Positions 1 to 8,738 of a DNA stretch of 64,000 nucleotides are shown one piece after another. Made by a program: the position numbers and the translations under genes. The DNA is from CAYXTW01 sp964452645. GTDB lineage: Bacteria > Zixibacteria > MSB-5A5 > GN15 > PGXB01. Below the pieces are notes generated by a model. That model worked only from the letters and a program-made list of their open reading frames with translations, was not told the origin of the DNA and did no database searches. Every line of letters starts with the position of its first letter. Position 1 is the stretch's first letter. The stretch spans positions 62,001-126,000 of the forward strand of contig CAYVMO010000001.1 in assembly GCA_964452645.1 (NCBI GenBank), in the 5' to 3' direction.

Positions 1-93
1 GATTTTGAAACAATTTTTCAAAACTCCAGTATAATAAAATAGAAACAGCAGTGAGCAACGCGGTTAGCAATTTAATCCCAACCTATTGCCCAG

Positions 94-129
94 GCGCCGC
101 CCGAAGGAATCCGGTCGGCGCTTTTTTTT
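94..129 (+). terminator. Rho-independent terminator of a gene left of the window
   Basis: GCGCCG (94-99) pairs with CGGCGC (116-121), extended by CCG/CGG, and is followed by eight T. The T tract lies on the + strand, so it ends a + strand transcript that starts before the window. Positions 1-93 show no convincing coding sequence. Confidence 0.7.
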
Positions 130-130
130 G

Positions 131-2629
131 TCAATTTTGTGCTTCCTCGACCAATTCCCGGTAATGCCCAACGAGATTTTCAACGGCGTCCTTTGACTCG
201 GATTCGGCCAGAATATTAAAGGAGGCGGTCAGATTATCGGGGGCAACCAAAACCCAGCCGTCCTTTTCGATAATCCTGATACCGTCAATCAACTGGCGTT
301 CTTTTGATTCCGTGCCGCTTATCAGGGATCGCATGACCTGCCCTTTTTTGGACCAGGGGCAGGGAATTCGGATTTCCTTGCGAATATAATTTTCATAATG
401 ACCGCGCAATTCGCCCGGTCTGATTTTAACTTGGGCGATCATGTCCAGAATATATATGGCGGTCAGGATGGCATCGGCCCCCATCTGGAAGCCGGGAAAA
501 ATAAAGCCGCCCAGAGTTCCGCCGACAAAATCGACTCCCTCCTGCTGCATCGCCTCCATCATGGCCAGATGTGAATTCCTGACGCGGATAACTTCAACTC
601 CATATTGAGAGGCAATCTGTTCGACACCCATCGAGGCGGCGACCGGCACCGCAATCCTTCGCGCCGTATGGGTTCTCAGAAACAGATCGGTAACGAGAAG
701 AAGGAGAAGCTGGCTGTCGATGAAAAAGCCGTTTTCATCCACCACCGTCAGTTTTTCCGCAGCGGAATTGATAAGGAAACCGATATCGGCATGCAGGGTT
801 TTCACGATTGAAGATAACTGCACTATCGATTGGATATTTTCATCGGCGTGGCGCGAGAATTTTCGCGGATCCAGAAAAGCATTAAGAGCGATGACGTTGA
901 TACCCAATTGTGAAAAAATCGTCGGGAAAACCATGCTGGCGCCACCGTTGGTGTAATCGATAACCACTTTAAACCCGGCTTTGTGGATATTCTCATTATC
1001 GAGGGCCGAAACGAAATCATCGCGGTAATGTTCCAGAACACCCTGGGGCATATCGAGGTGTCCGATTTTATTCAGGTTGGCTCGGCGGAAATCTTCACTG
1101 AAAAATAGCCGCTCCACTTTTTTAAGTTTTGTCGTCGGCATGTCAAGACCGTCGCCGTTGAAGAAAATAAAATCGATGAGATTATAATCATCGGGATTAT
1201 GTCTGATATAGACCCCGGCGGCGTAGGCGCCGTTCCGAAGTGCGTAGCGAACAACCGGAATCGGCATCACCTCCAGATCATCGGCATTGACTCCTGCCGC
1301 CAGAAAGCCGGCAATCAGGCTGCGCTTGAGCAAACGGGAAATATCGGAAGCGTCACGGCTGGTGACGACATTTTGTCCCTGGCCGAGGTAGGCGCCAAAG
1401 GCGCCGCCCAGTTTGACCGCCATTTCCGGTGTGATTTCAGTCAGCGCCAGGCCGGAGACTTTCGACTGCGTAAAAAGCTCGCGGTTCCATTTTTCACTCC
1501 AGACCAGAGATGATGATACGATGGCGCCCTCATCGACCGTTTTGCCGGGCCAGATTTTACAGTTGGCTTTGACCGTGGCGCCATTACCGACCGTGCAATC
1601 ATCGGAGACGATTACATTATCAAGCAAAGCGACATTTTCGCCAATTCGCGATCGGGCACAAATAATCGACTGACTCAAATTCGATCCGGGCCCGATCTGG
1701 ACATCTTCCCAGACAACCGAGCGATTAATCTCGACACCTTCACCGATCCGCGAACGGGACCCGATCACGGAGTTTTCAATTCTGGCGCCGGTGGCAATGC
1801 TGCTGTTTTCCCCGATGACGACGACGCCCTTCAAATCGATATCGTCGCCCAGATTGACATTGCTTCCCAGATAAACCGACGCCTCGCCGATCTTTCTATG
1901 CTCCAGACCAAGATCAAGATTCGTTCTTCCGTCGAGCAGATCATCGTGGGCGCGGGCGTACTCATCGATATTGCCGACATCCTTCCAATAGCCGTTCATA
2001 ATCCGGCCATATAGTCCCATTTTTCTCGACAGCATCAGCGGGTATAAATTTTGCGAAAAGTCGAAATTACTTTTCGGTGGGATGAGTCTTATCGTGTGCG
2101 GTTCGAGAATATAAATACCGGTGTTAATCGTATCGGAGAACATTTCGCCCCAGGACGGCTTTTCCAGAAAACGGACTATTCGGCCATCGTCATCAGTTAT
2201 TACGATTCCATATGGCAGCGGATTCTCTACGCGAGTAAGTAATATGGTAGCATCCGATTTTTTGCTCTGATGCCATTCGACCGCTTCTTTCAGGTTGAAA
2301 TCGGTCAGGACATCACCGGATATGACAAGCGTTGTTTCATCGATAAATGATTCGGCATATCTGACCGCTCCGGCCGTGCCATAATCTTCGGTCGGTTGAA
2401 GATATTCCATTTTGACATCGAATTTCCGACCACCCCCGAAATGACCCTTAATATCTTCCGCCTGAAAAAACAGCAAAGAGATTAAATCGGTGAAGCCGTT
2501 TTTTCTGAGAAGATTAACAACATGTTCCATCATGGGCAGATTGCCGATAGGGACCATTGGTTTGGGGATATTAATCGTGAGCGGGCGTAATCTTGTCCCG
2601 AAGCCGCCCGCCATTATGATTGCCTTCAT
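131..2629 (-). CDS. Sugar-phosphate nucleotidyltransferase fused to a degenerate phosphomannomutase-like module
   Basis: An 832-residue three-part protein. Residues 1-235 are a nucleotidyltransferase with the GGFGTRLRPLT signature and a KPMVPIGN element, as in mannose-1-phosphate guanylyltransferases. Residues about 245-370 are left-handed beta-helix hexapeptide repeats. Residues about 385-832 resemble phosphohexomutases. In that last part the phosphoserine loop (usually TASHNP) reads YIRHNPDD, the metal loop (usually DGDGDR) is replaced by INSAAEKL, and the phosphate loop lacks the SNTEP motif. The mutase part is therefore probably not catalytic. Similar fusions annotated as mannose-1-phosphate guanylyltransferase/phosphomannomutase are known in cyanobacteria and other phyla. 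Likely role: NDP-sugar (GDP-mannose type) supply for surface glycans; the substrate is inferred. It is the last gene of the minus-strand operon starting at tmk, 26 bp after the MtnX-like gene. Confidence 0.85.
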   Translation of the reverse strand: MKAIIMAGGFGTRLRPLTINIPKPMVPIGNLPMMEHVVNLLRKNGFTDLISLLFFQAEDIKGHFGGGRKFDVKMEYLQPTEDYGTAGAVRYAESFIDETTLVISGDVLTDFNLKEAVEWHQSKKSDATILLTRVENPLPYGIVITDDDGRIVRFLEKPSWGEMFSDTINTGIYILEPHTIRLIPPKSNFDFSQNLYPLMLSRKMGLYGRIMNGYWKDVGNIDEYARAHDDLLDGRTNLDLGLEHRKIGEASVYLGSNVNLGDDIDLKGVVVIGENSSIATGARIENSVIGSRSRIGEGVEINRSVVWEDVQIGPGSNLSQSIICARSRIGENVALLDNVIVSDDCTVGNGATVKANCKIWPGKTVDEGAIVSSSLVWSEKWNRELFTQSKVSGLALTEITPEMAVKLGGAFGAYLGQGQNVVTSRDASDISRLLKRSLIAGFLAAGVNADDLEVMPIPVVRYALRNGAYAAGVYIRHNPDDYNLIDFIFFNGDGLDMPTTKLKKVERLFFSEDFRRANLNKIGHLDMPQGVLEHYRDDFVSALDNENIHKAGFKVVIDYTNGGASMVFPTIFSQLGINVIALNAFLDPRKFSRHADENIQSIVQLSSIVKTLHADIGFLINSAAEKLTVVDENGFFIDSQLLLLLVTDLFLRTHTARRIAVPVAASMGVEQIASQYGVEVIRVRNSHLAMMEAMQQEGVDFVGGTLGGFIFPGFQMGADAILTAIYILDMIAQVKIRPGELRGHYENYIRKEIRIPCPWSKKGQVMRSLISGTESKERQLIDGIRIIEKDGWVLVAPDNLTASFNILAESESKDAVENLVGHYRELVEEAQN

Positions 2630-2655
2630 GCGCTACTCCAAAATGTATACTCAAT

Positions 2656-3324
2656 TTAATCGGCGAAAACGCCTGATTTCCTTAAACTATCAATTATATC
2701 AAAAAAATTTTCATATTCAACGGCATTTAAATCTTCTTCACGGCAATAATTCAGCAGATCGCCGCGGGCATAAATCATATCAGCCTGTGGCACCGCGCAT
2801 ATATCGGAGAGTCCGTCGCCGATGAAAATTACGTTCCAGTTTTTATTTTCACTCCCGACCTGATCTATTATCCTGGCGCCCTTGCAGCAACCGCACCGAA
2901 GGCAGTCATAATTGTCATAGACAAACTCCAGATGCAGACGATTATTTCGTATCGTTCCCCGATTGCAGCAGTATTTAATTTCGCCGAAACCGTACTTATT
3001 CAATATATAATTAATATAAATATCAATGCCGTCCGAGACAATAGAAAAAGGGATATCATGATTTCTGACCAATGTGTAAAAATCCGTAACACCGGGCGCA
3101 AGCCTAAAGTTGTCTAAAAAAGCGTAAATCTCGTCAAGGGAGCTACTTAACATGGCCGCTTCCTTTAACAGGCAATCCCGCGAGCTGATTAATCCCTTTT
3201 TCCAGTTATCGACAAGTTCCCGGTTCCGACCGCCGGAGAAGAAAGAAAACATCCGGTAACCGATGTCTTTTTCGGTGAAGGTCCCGTCGAAATCGCAAAA
3301 TATAACCGGTTTTTTTTCAGACAT
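2656..3324 (-). CDS. HAD-superfamily phosphatase, MtnX-like
   Basis: A 222-residue HAD phosphatase. Motif I is FCDFDGTFTEKD (DxDxT, residues about 9-20), motif II is SDG at about residue 97, and motif III/IV is IGDGLSDICAV. Four cysteines sit close together in YDCLRCGCCKGAR, which is usual for the MtnX/phosphoserine-phosphatase-like subgroup. MtnX acts on 2-hydroxy-3-keto-5-methylthiopentenyl-1-phosphate in methionine salvage, but no other salvage gene is nearby, so the substrate here is open. The start overlaps the end of the small membrane protein gene by 8 bp, which indicates translational coupling in the tmk operon. Confidence 0.75.
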   Translation of the reverse strand: MSEKKPVIFCDFDGTFTEKDIGYRMFSFFSGGRNRELVDNWKKGLISSRDCLLKEAAMLSSSLDEIYAFLDNFRLAPGVTDFYTLVRNHDIPFSIVSDGIDIYINYILNKYGFGEIKYCCNRGTIRNNRLHLEFVYDNYDCLRCGCCKGARIIDQVGSENKNWNVIFIGDGLSDICAVPQADMIYARGDLLNYCREEDLNAVEYENFFDIIDSLRKSGVFAD

Positions 3325-3610
3325 TTTGGAGCAGTAATCTGAAGAGGGCTGTCGTTATAATTATCGCTATTACAATATAGGCCAGCGTCTGATATTTTTT
3401 TTGGCCTGTTGAGCGGAAATATTTGCCGACCCAAATCATCCTGATCGGTGCTGCCAGAAACAGCAAAACAACGGAAAGAAAGCTGACCGCTTCGCCTGTT
3501 TGCCTATTAAAAATGCCGGTGAGGATACAGGCCGCAAAGAGCATTATAATGATATAAATTAAAATTTTTTGCAATCTTACCAGATTCGATTTGCGCGCGA
3601 TGCTTTCCAT
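3317..3610 (-). CDS. Small three-TM membrane protein
   Basis: A 97-residue protein with hydrophobic stretches at about residues 14-32, 42-62 and 74-92, joined by a short basic loop (VGKYFRSTGQKKYQ). I do not recognise a family. Its ATG begins one base after the stop of the TauE/SafE gene and its end overlaps the MtnX-like gene, so it is a real member of the operon rather than a chance ORF. Function unknown; an accessory role to the permease is possible but unproven. Confidence 0.65.
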   Translation of the reverse strand: MESIARKSNLVRLQKILIYIIIMLFAACILTGIFNRQTGEAVSFLSVVLLFLAAPIRMIWVGKYFRSTGQKKYQTLAYIVIAIIITTALFRLLLQNV

Positions 3611-3611
3611 G

Positions 3612-4364
3612 TCAACTTATACCCTCGTAAAACATTCTTGCCGCCAGATAAAATAATACGACCGAAAAAACAAGCCGGACAACAATAGATTTTGCCTTCA
3701 CGCCGGTTTTGCCGCCCAGCCAGGCGCCGAACATCATACCCAGCACGACCGGGCCGACATTTTCGACTTTGAGGACACCTTGAAACAGGTAAACAATGGA
3801 ACCGACGGTGGCGATGATGCCGATCGTAAATGCGGATGTGCCCCGTGCGACATGGATAGAATAATTCAGTATTAAATAAATGGCCGGAATGATAATAATA
3901 CCACCGCCGACACCGGTCAGCGCCGAAACGACTCCCGCCAGTAGTGCAATTATACAGACCAGGGGGAAATTCGGCTTCTCCGACGATCCGGTGTCCGTAC
4001 GGGTATTTTCCTTCTTTTTTAACAACGAATAGACGGTATATAATAAAAAGACGGAAAATATAATTTTTAGATAAGCGGCCGGGATAAACTGACTAATGCT
4101 GCTGCCGCATACGGCGCCGATACTTGCAAATATGGCCAGCGGGGCGACCAGTCGAAAATCGACGAAGTCTTTCTTTAGATATTCATTGGAGGATGAAATC
4201 GAATTGGCCATAATCGCCGCCAGCGAGAGCGCCACCGCCTGATGCATGGGAACTCCCATCAGCAAAGTCAGAAACGGAACCAGAATAATACCTCCGCCCA
4301 GGCCGAGGAAACCGCCGACAAAACCGGCCGCAACGGAACCCGAGATAAGAAAAAGCTGAATCAG
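3612..4364 (-). CDS. TauE/SafE family permease, non-ATG start
   Basis: An integral membrane protein of the sulfite/organosulfonate exporter family, about 251 residues and 7-8 membrane segments. The family's N-terminal repeat, with GFVGGFLGLGGGIILVPFLT, lies upstream of the first ATG/GTG/TTG codon (TTG at 4263-4265), and its partner GVVSALTGVGGGIIIIPAIY is in the second half. To include the first repeat, translation must start at CTG 4364-4362 or ATT 4361-4359. The CTG overlaps the TGA of ctpA as CTGA, and GCGAGGTG lies 5 nt upstream as a Shine-Dalgarno sequence. An in-frame stop at 4431-4433 excludes any further start with ATG, GTG or TTG. Family substrates are small sulfur- or carbon-containing anions; which one is unknown here. 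Confidence 0.8.
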   Translation of the reverse strand: MIQLFLISGSVAAGFVGGFLGLGGGIILVPFLTLLMGVPMHQAVALSLAAIMANSISSSNEYLKKDFVDFRLVAPLAIFASIGAVCGSSISQFIPAAYLKIIFSVFLLYTVYSLLKKKENTRTDTGSSEKPNFPLVCIIALLAGVVSALTGVGGGIIIIPAIYLILNYSIHVARGTSAFTIGIIATVGSIVYLFQGVLKVENVGPVVLGMMFGAWLGGKTGVKAKSIVVRLVFSVVLFYLAARMFYEGIS

Positions 4365-5971
4365 TCGGGCACCTCGCCGGCAAGAATCTTCTCGGCCAGA
4401 AATATTTCCGGCCGGTATGGTACAATAGCATCACGATACGCGCGGGCGCGCCCGAAGGTCGATTCGGTCGCCAGTTGATACAGGCGCTGTTTGATATAAT
4501 CCTGATAATTTTCAAATTGACGTTGGTCGTCATCCTCAGCCAGCCGGCAGATTTTATTAATCGTTTTAAAGGCGGTTTCGGAATAATTGTGGAAAACGAC
4601 TTCGTCCCTGATGAATTTTGCGGTCGATGTCAGTTCCGACTGGAATTCAAAATGTTCATGTTTGGCATAATCGATAAATTGATTAAACCATTTCGGCGGC
4701 GGCTGTGCAAAAGGCGCCAGAGCCAAAATTTCCTTCTCGTGTTTGACGGCGAAAGTTCTCATCAATTGCGAGGTTTCGAGCTTCATCGGAAAAGGTTCGT
4801 ATTCGATCGATTTGATATAATAATCCGGCGGGATACCGACCGAACTGTCGACATCGTCGGCATCGGGATCATTCAGATAGATATTGCCTTCGAAATAATA
4901 TCGAGCGGCGGTCAGGCGAATACCGGAGCCATCGTTAAGATAATCATACTCCTGCACCAGACCCTTGCCATAGGTAGTGTCGCCGACAAGAGTGGCGCGT
5001 CCCGAATATTTAAGAGCACCCGATAGTATTTCGGCCGCCGAGGCCGATCCGCGGTCAACCAGAATCACCAGCGGAAGTCCGTTGAAGACATCGTTCCCGC
5101 TTGAAAAATATTTTCGGCTATTCCATCGCGAGCGCCCCTTAACACCGACAATCAGATGACCTTTATCCAGAAACAGATTACAAACTTCGATGGCTTCGTG
5201 CAAAAGACCGCCGGGATTGCCGCGGACATCCAGTATCAGACTATTTATTTTCGCTTTATTTGTTTCATACGACGAATCAAGAACATCATTCAATTGCTCG
5301 AATAAGCCTGCCTCAAAATCAAGTATCCGAATATAAAGAGAATTATTTTCAGTCAGACCGGCGTAGGGGATATGTATCAATTTCAGATTTTCTCGCTTAA
5401 GATCGAATTGCAGCGTGTCGGTGAAATCATTTCGCGCGACGACTACTTTTACCGGTGAACCTTCTTTACCGCGCAAGAGATAGCCGGCTCGGGAATCATT
5501 TAATCCGGCAACAATGCGATCGTTGATTTGTATTATAATGTCGCCGGTCTTGATGCCGACCCGATCGGCCGGTCCGCCCTCCCGAACCGACATGACCGCC
5601 AGTCCCCGGTCATGGCCGGTGATAGTTATTCCGATGCCGCCGTATGATCCGGTAAATTCTTCCTGCAATCGGGACAGCTCTTGCGGATCGACATATCCCG
5701 AATAACGATCAAGCTGCGAAAAGACAGCTTCCCTTGCCTGCTTCATTATATTGCCGCCACGAAACTCTTCCGGATAAAGAGTTTCTATTAAATTCAGGGC
5801 CGAAATCATTCGGAAGGGATAGTACAACTCCGGTTCCGACATGATAAACACTGATATTCCACCGATTGCCGAAATGAAGATAACAAAAAGGGCCAGAGCC
5901 CATGCGAGAAGCCGACGATTAAATCTTTCGGGATAATGGTCTATGATATTTTCAGTTTCCGTTTGAGCCAA
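4361..5971 (-). CDS. ctpA: Carboxyl-terminal processing protease (S41 family)
   Basis: A 536-residue membrane-anchored periplasmic protease. One TM helix spans residues 21-43. A PDZ domain spans about 105-190 (GGIGITI, VREGGPADRVGIKTGDIIIQIN). The S41 domain carries the dyad: Ser about 311 in DRGSASAAEILSGAL and Lys336 in TTYGKGLVQ, with the expected 25-residue spacing. A C-terminal extension of about 130 residues lies beyond the core. Such proteases trim C-termini of periplasmic or outer-membrane proteins. It overlaps tmk by 31 bp upstream and the permease gene by 4 bp downstream. Confidence 0.9.
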   Translation of the reverse strand: MAQTETENIIDHYPERFNRRLLAWALALFVIFISAIGGISVFIMSEPELYYPFRMISALNLIETLYPEEFRGGNIMKQAREAVFSQLDRYSGYVDPQELSRLQEEFTGSYGGIGITITGHDRGLAVMSVREGGPADRVGIKTGDIIIQINDRIVAGLNDSRAGYLLRGKEGSPVKVVVARNDFTDTLQFDLKRENLKLIHIPYAGLTENNSLYIRILDFEAGLFEQLNDVLDSSYETNKAKINSLILDVRGNPGGLLHEAIEVCNLFLDKGHLIVGVKGRSRWNSRKYFSSGNDVFNGLPLVILVDRGSASAAEILSGALKYSGRATLVGDTTYGKGLVQEYDYLNDGSGIRLTAARYYFEGNIYLNDPDADDVDSSVGIPPDYYIKSIEYEPFPMKLETSQLMRTFAVKHEKEILALAPFAQPPPKWFNQFIDYAKHEHFEFQSELTSTAKFIRDEVVFHNYSETAFKTINKICRLAEDDDQRQFENYQDYIKQRLYQLATESTFGRARAYRDAIVPYRPEIFLAEKILAGEVPD

Positions 5972-6564
5972 TTCTCAACCTCATTAGAAATTTCCTCAGT
6001 ACTCTTACGACCGTCTATCACTTTGATTCTTCTCTTTTCTTTTCGGGCGATCTCCAGAAATCCGCGGCGGACTTTATTGAAGAATATCCTCGATTCACTT
6101 TCCAGCCTGTCTGTTACTTCTTTCCGGCGTGTCAGCGACGTTTTATAATCGACGTCGAATAAGAATGTCAAGTCAGGTTTGTTATTACCGATGGCCAGAT
6201 TGTTGAGCCGTGTAATAAGAAGCACATTGATTCCTCGTCCGTACCCCTGATAAGCGGTGGTGGAATCGTAAAATCGATCGCACAGGATTATTTTATCGTT
6301 CCCTATTGATGGTGCAATTACTTCCCGCACAAGTTCGGCTCGGGCGGCAATATATAGCATTAGTTCCGAAAAGCCTTCAAGATCCAAATCTTTGTTGAGA
6401 AGTATTTTCCTGATTTTTTCCGATACCGGCGTCGAGCCCGGTTCGCGAATGACAAGAGGGGAGAGACCGCGCTTTTTCAAATATTTATTGGCCAGTTTCA
6501 ACTGCGTCGTTTTACCGCAGCCGTCAATACCCTCAAACGTTATGAATAGTCCTTTACGTTTCAC
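5941..6564 (-). CDS. tmk: Thymidylate kinase
   Basis: A 207-residue dTMP kinase that makes dTDP for DNA synthesis in the cytoplasm. The P-loop FEGIDGCGKTTQ lies at residues 10-21, the DR(F/Y) motif in LCDRFYDSTTAYQGYG at about 94-109, and the lid is arginine-rich. The length is normal for the family. The start is GTG at 6564-6562, with no strong Shine-Dalgarno sequence. It lies only a few bases after the T tract of the terminator of the upstream gene ino1. First gene of the operon running down to the sugar nucleotidyltransferase. Confidence 0.92.
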   Translation of the reverse strand: MKRKGLFITFEGIDGCGKTTQLKLANKYLKKRGLSPLVIREPGSTPVSEKIRKILLNKDLDLEGFSELMLYIAARAELVREVIAPSIGNDKIILCDRFYDSTTAYQGYGRGINVLLITRLNNLAIGNNKPDLTFLFDVDYKTSLTRRKEVTDRLESESRIFFNKVRRGFLEIARKEKRRIKVIDGRKSTEEISNEVENWLKRKLKIS

Positions 6565-6565
6565 T

Positions 6566-6597
6566 CTATAAAAAGGCGAACATTATTTGTTCGCCTC
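6566..6597 (-). terminator. Terminator of the inositol-phosphate synthase gene
   Basis: On the minus strand AGGCGAAC (6596-6589) pairs with GTTCGCCT (6581-6574) across a 7-nt loop and is followed by TTTTTAT. It sits between ino1 and tmk, so tmk either has its own promoter within about 70 bp or depends on read-through. Confidence 0.8.
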
Positions 6598-6634
6598 TAA
6601 TTTAGACAATTATCTTGTTTTATAAAACAATTTT

Positions 6635-7825
6635 TTAAGCAGGCTCGGTCACCATTTTCTTACGGTTAGGTTTCGATTTTGTCTTTATTGTTTTCTTCGT
6701 TCCCGTTTTGCTTTTTAGGGTCAATTTACGGGTCGGTTTTTTCTCGCTCTTCCAGCCGTATTTCAGAATAAACTCCTCGGTCAGTCTTCTGGCTTCATCA
6801 TCGGTGTACTGTACCGGAGGAGATTTTTTGAAATAAGCCGAAGGCGCCTCAAGAGCCCCGGAAAGACCATTATCCAGACCGAGCTTGCAGCAGCGGACGG
6901 CATCGATAACCACCCCGGCCGAATTGGGTGAATCCCAGACCTCCATTTTGAATTCGATGTTCAGGGGGACGTTACCGAACGTGCGCCCTTCCATCCGGAT
7001 ATAAGCCCACTTCCGGTCGGTCAGCCATTCGACATAATCGGACGGCCCGATATGCACATTACCCGGTCCCAGATCATAATCAAGCTGGCTCGTGACGGCA
7101 TTGGTTTTGGAGATTTTTTTCGATTCCAGACGTTCACGCTCGAGCATATTGAGAAAATCGGTATTGCCGCCGACATTAAGCTGGCTGGTTCGTTCCAGCC
7201 TAACCCCGCGCTCGCGGAATAAGCGCGTGAGCACCCGATGGGTGATAGTCGCACCGACCTGCGATTTGATATCATCGCCAAGCACCGGCAAGCCTTTTTC
7301 TTTGAAACGGTCCTGCCAGTACTTTTCGCGGGCGATAAAAACCGGAATACAGTTTACGAAGCCGCAACCGGCTTCAAGAATCTGTTCGACGTACCATTTG
7401 GTGGCCGTCTCGGAACCGACCGGCAGATAGCTGACGACAACGTCGGTTTTGGTGTCCTTGAGAAGCTTGACAATATTGACCGTATCGCCGGGCGCTTTTT
7501 CGATAATCTGAGAGAGGTATTTGCCGAGGCCATCGTGCGTCATCCCGCGTTGAACGATTATGCCTTTTTTGGGGACATCGCAGAATTTGTAAGTGTTATT
7601 GGGCTTGGTGAAGATGGCTTCGCTCAGATCTTTGCCGACCTTGTTTTTGTCGATATCGATGGCGGCGGTAAACTCGATGTCGCTGATATGATAACCGCCC
7701 AGATTGACATGCATCAGGCCGGGAACGAATTCATCATCCTTAGCCTTCTTATAGAATTCCACACCCTGGACAAATGAGGAGGCGCAGTTGCCGACCCCGA
7801 TAATGGCTACTCTGACTTTTGGCAT
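6635..7825 (-). CDS. ino1: Inositol-3-phosphate synthase
   Basis: NAD-dependent enzyme converting glucose-6-phosphate to 1L-myo-inositol-1-phosphate, 396 residues. It begins with the Rossmann motif VRVAIIGVGNCASSF and resembles the shorter actinobacterial/archaeal type (about 360 residues), with GGYHISDIEFTAAIDID and VNCIPVFIA segments. The start is ATG 7825-7823, preceded by GGAGAT; the ORF runs 28 codons further upstream without a better signal. The C-terminal 35 residues are Lys/Thr-rich (KKPTRKLTLKSKTGTKK) and lie outside the family core. With the IMPase-family gene at 48.4 kb it could support de novo inositol synthesis; this pairing is inference. Confidence 0.9.
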   Translation of the reverse strand: MPKVRVAIIGVGNCASSFVQGVEFYKKAKDDEFVPGLMHVNLGGYHISDIEFTAAIDIDKNKVGKDLSEAIFTKPNNTYKFCDVPKKGIIVQRGMTHDGLGKYLSQIIEKAPGDTVNIVKLLKDTKTDVVVSYLPVGSETATKWYVEQILEAGCGFVNCIPVFIAREKYWQDRFKEKGLPVLGDDIKSQVGATITHRVLTRLFRERGVRLERTSQLNVGGNTDFLNMLERERLESKKISKTNAVTSQLDYDLGPGNVHIGPSDYVEWLTDRKWAYIRMEGRTFGNVPLNIEFKMEVWDSPNSAGVVIDAVRCCKLGLDNGLSGALEAPSAYFKKSPPVQYTDDEARRLTEEFILKYGWKSEKKPTRKLTLKSKTGTKKTIKTKSKPNRKKMVTEPA

Positions 7826-7902
7826 AATTAATCTCCATATTAAAACGTGTTTATTATTTGCGGCGAATATAGCAAAACCGTAAATCGATAGCAAGAAAAA
7901 TC

Positions 7903-7960
7903 TTGACATATATATATTATCACTTTATATATTGTAACTATATAAATATATATTATATAG
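7903..7960 (+). promoter_or_regulatory. Promoter and candidate TetR operator
   Basis: TTGACA at 7903-7908 is followed 16-19 bp later by TTATAT/TATATT (7925-7933). Downstream, CTATATAA (7938-7945) is repeated inverted as TTATATAG (7953-7960) around a 7-nt centre. This imperfect palindrome lies between the promoter and the tetR start, the usual place for autoregulation. It also lies upstream of the divergent ino1 gene. No experimental support. Confidence 0.55.
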
Positions 7961-7969
7961 TAATAGTAT

Positions 7970-8626
7970 ATGGATGAAAATATCATTGTCAGGCTGGAAT
8001 CGGAGGGGATTGTAACTTCGACTTTCAGAAAATTGAGCCCGGCGAAAAAACAAAAGCTCTATCAGGCGGCCTTGAGCTGTTTTGCCGGTGACGTTTTCGA
8101 CCGGGTGTCATTCGATATGATAGCGGACGCAGCCGGTATCGCCAAGGCATCGCTTTTTCAATATTTCCTGAATAAGGAAAATCTTCTGAGATTCGTTTGT
8201 GAGATTTTTATCGATGATTATCAACAGTTTCTAAGAGAATATTTTAAGAGGGAATACGCCGTTAAAGCCGGTGAGCGAATTCGGAGTTTTTTCATGGCGC
8301 TGTTCGATTTCTGGCAGGAAAAGAAAATCGAGTTTGAGTTTTATATGAAAATGCTGTTCGAAAACAGCCGGTCGGTCACCGGTGATTTTGTCGACAGAGT
8401 ATCTCATTTGCAGGGCCAGTACATTTCCGATATAATTGCACGCGGCGCGCAAACGGGCGAAATCCGCCGCGACGTCGCTCTTGACCGGATATCGTTTGTT
8501 CTTTCGTTGGTTTTTGACGGGTTGTATCGGCACATGCCCGCTGAAGTCCAAAGCCGGGACAAAAAATATCGCGAGACGCTGGTCGATGGTGTTGTCGCCC
8601 TGCTTTTCGATGGCATCGGCGCCTGA
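7970..8626 (+). CDS. TetR/AcrR family transcriptional regulator
   Basis: A 218-residue regulator. The N-terminal helix-turn-helix (residues about 28-75) contains FDRVSFDMIADAAGIAKASLFQYFLNKENLL, shown here only as its two familiar halves: the IADAAGIAKASLFQYF recognition region and the following KENLL helix. The all-helical C-terminal part should bind a ligand. The start is ATG 7970; no good ribosome binding site is visible. It is divergent from ino1 and shares a 145-bp AT-rich intergenic region with a palindromic site. The target genes are unknown; autoregulation and control of ino1 are the simplest options. Confidence 0.85.
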   Translation: MDENIIVRLESEGIVTSTFRKLSPAKKQKLYQAALSCFAGDVFDRVSFDMIADAAGIAKASLFQYFLNKENLLRFVCEIFIDDYQQFLREYFKREYAVKAGERIRSFFMALFDFWQEKKIEFEFYMKMLFENSRSVTGDFVDRVSHLQGQYISDIIARGAQTGEIRRDVALDRISFVLSLVFDGLYRHMPAEVQSRDKKYRETLVDGVVALLFDGIGA

Positions 8627-8676
8627 GTTTTATACAATCCGAAATATAGACGTGATAATTTTTCATACTTCTATAG

Positions 8677-8702
8677 ATTCCTGCCTCCGCAGGAATGACG
8701 GG
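8677..8702. repeat. Partial type A palindromic repeat after tetR
   Basis: ATTCCTGCctccGCAGGAAT followed by GACGGG matches the right half of the repeat at 13261-13284. It forms a hairpin just downstream of tetR; no T tract follows, so it is not a clear intrinsic terminator. Confidence 0.55.
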
Positions 8703-8738
8703 AGGGGGGCAATCCGATTTATACTGTAATCACTCGTT

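Noticed and set aside
7021..7281. ORFs inside ino1 and many other antisense or shifted ORFs
   Set aside because: They lie fully inside genes with clear family motifs and have no independent evidence.
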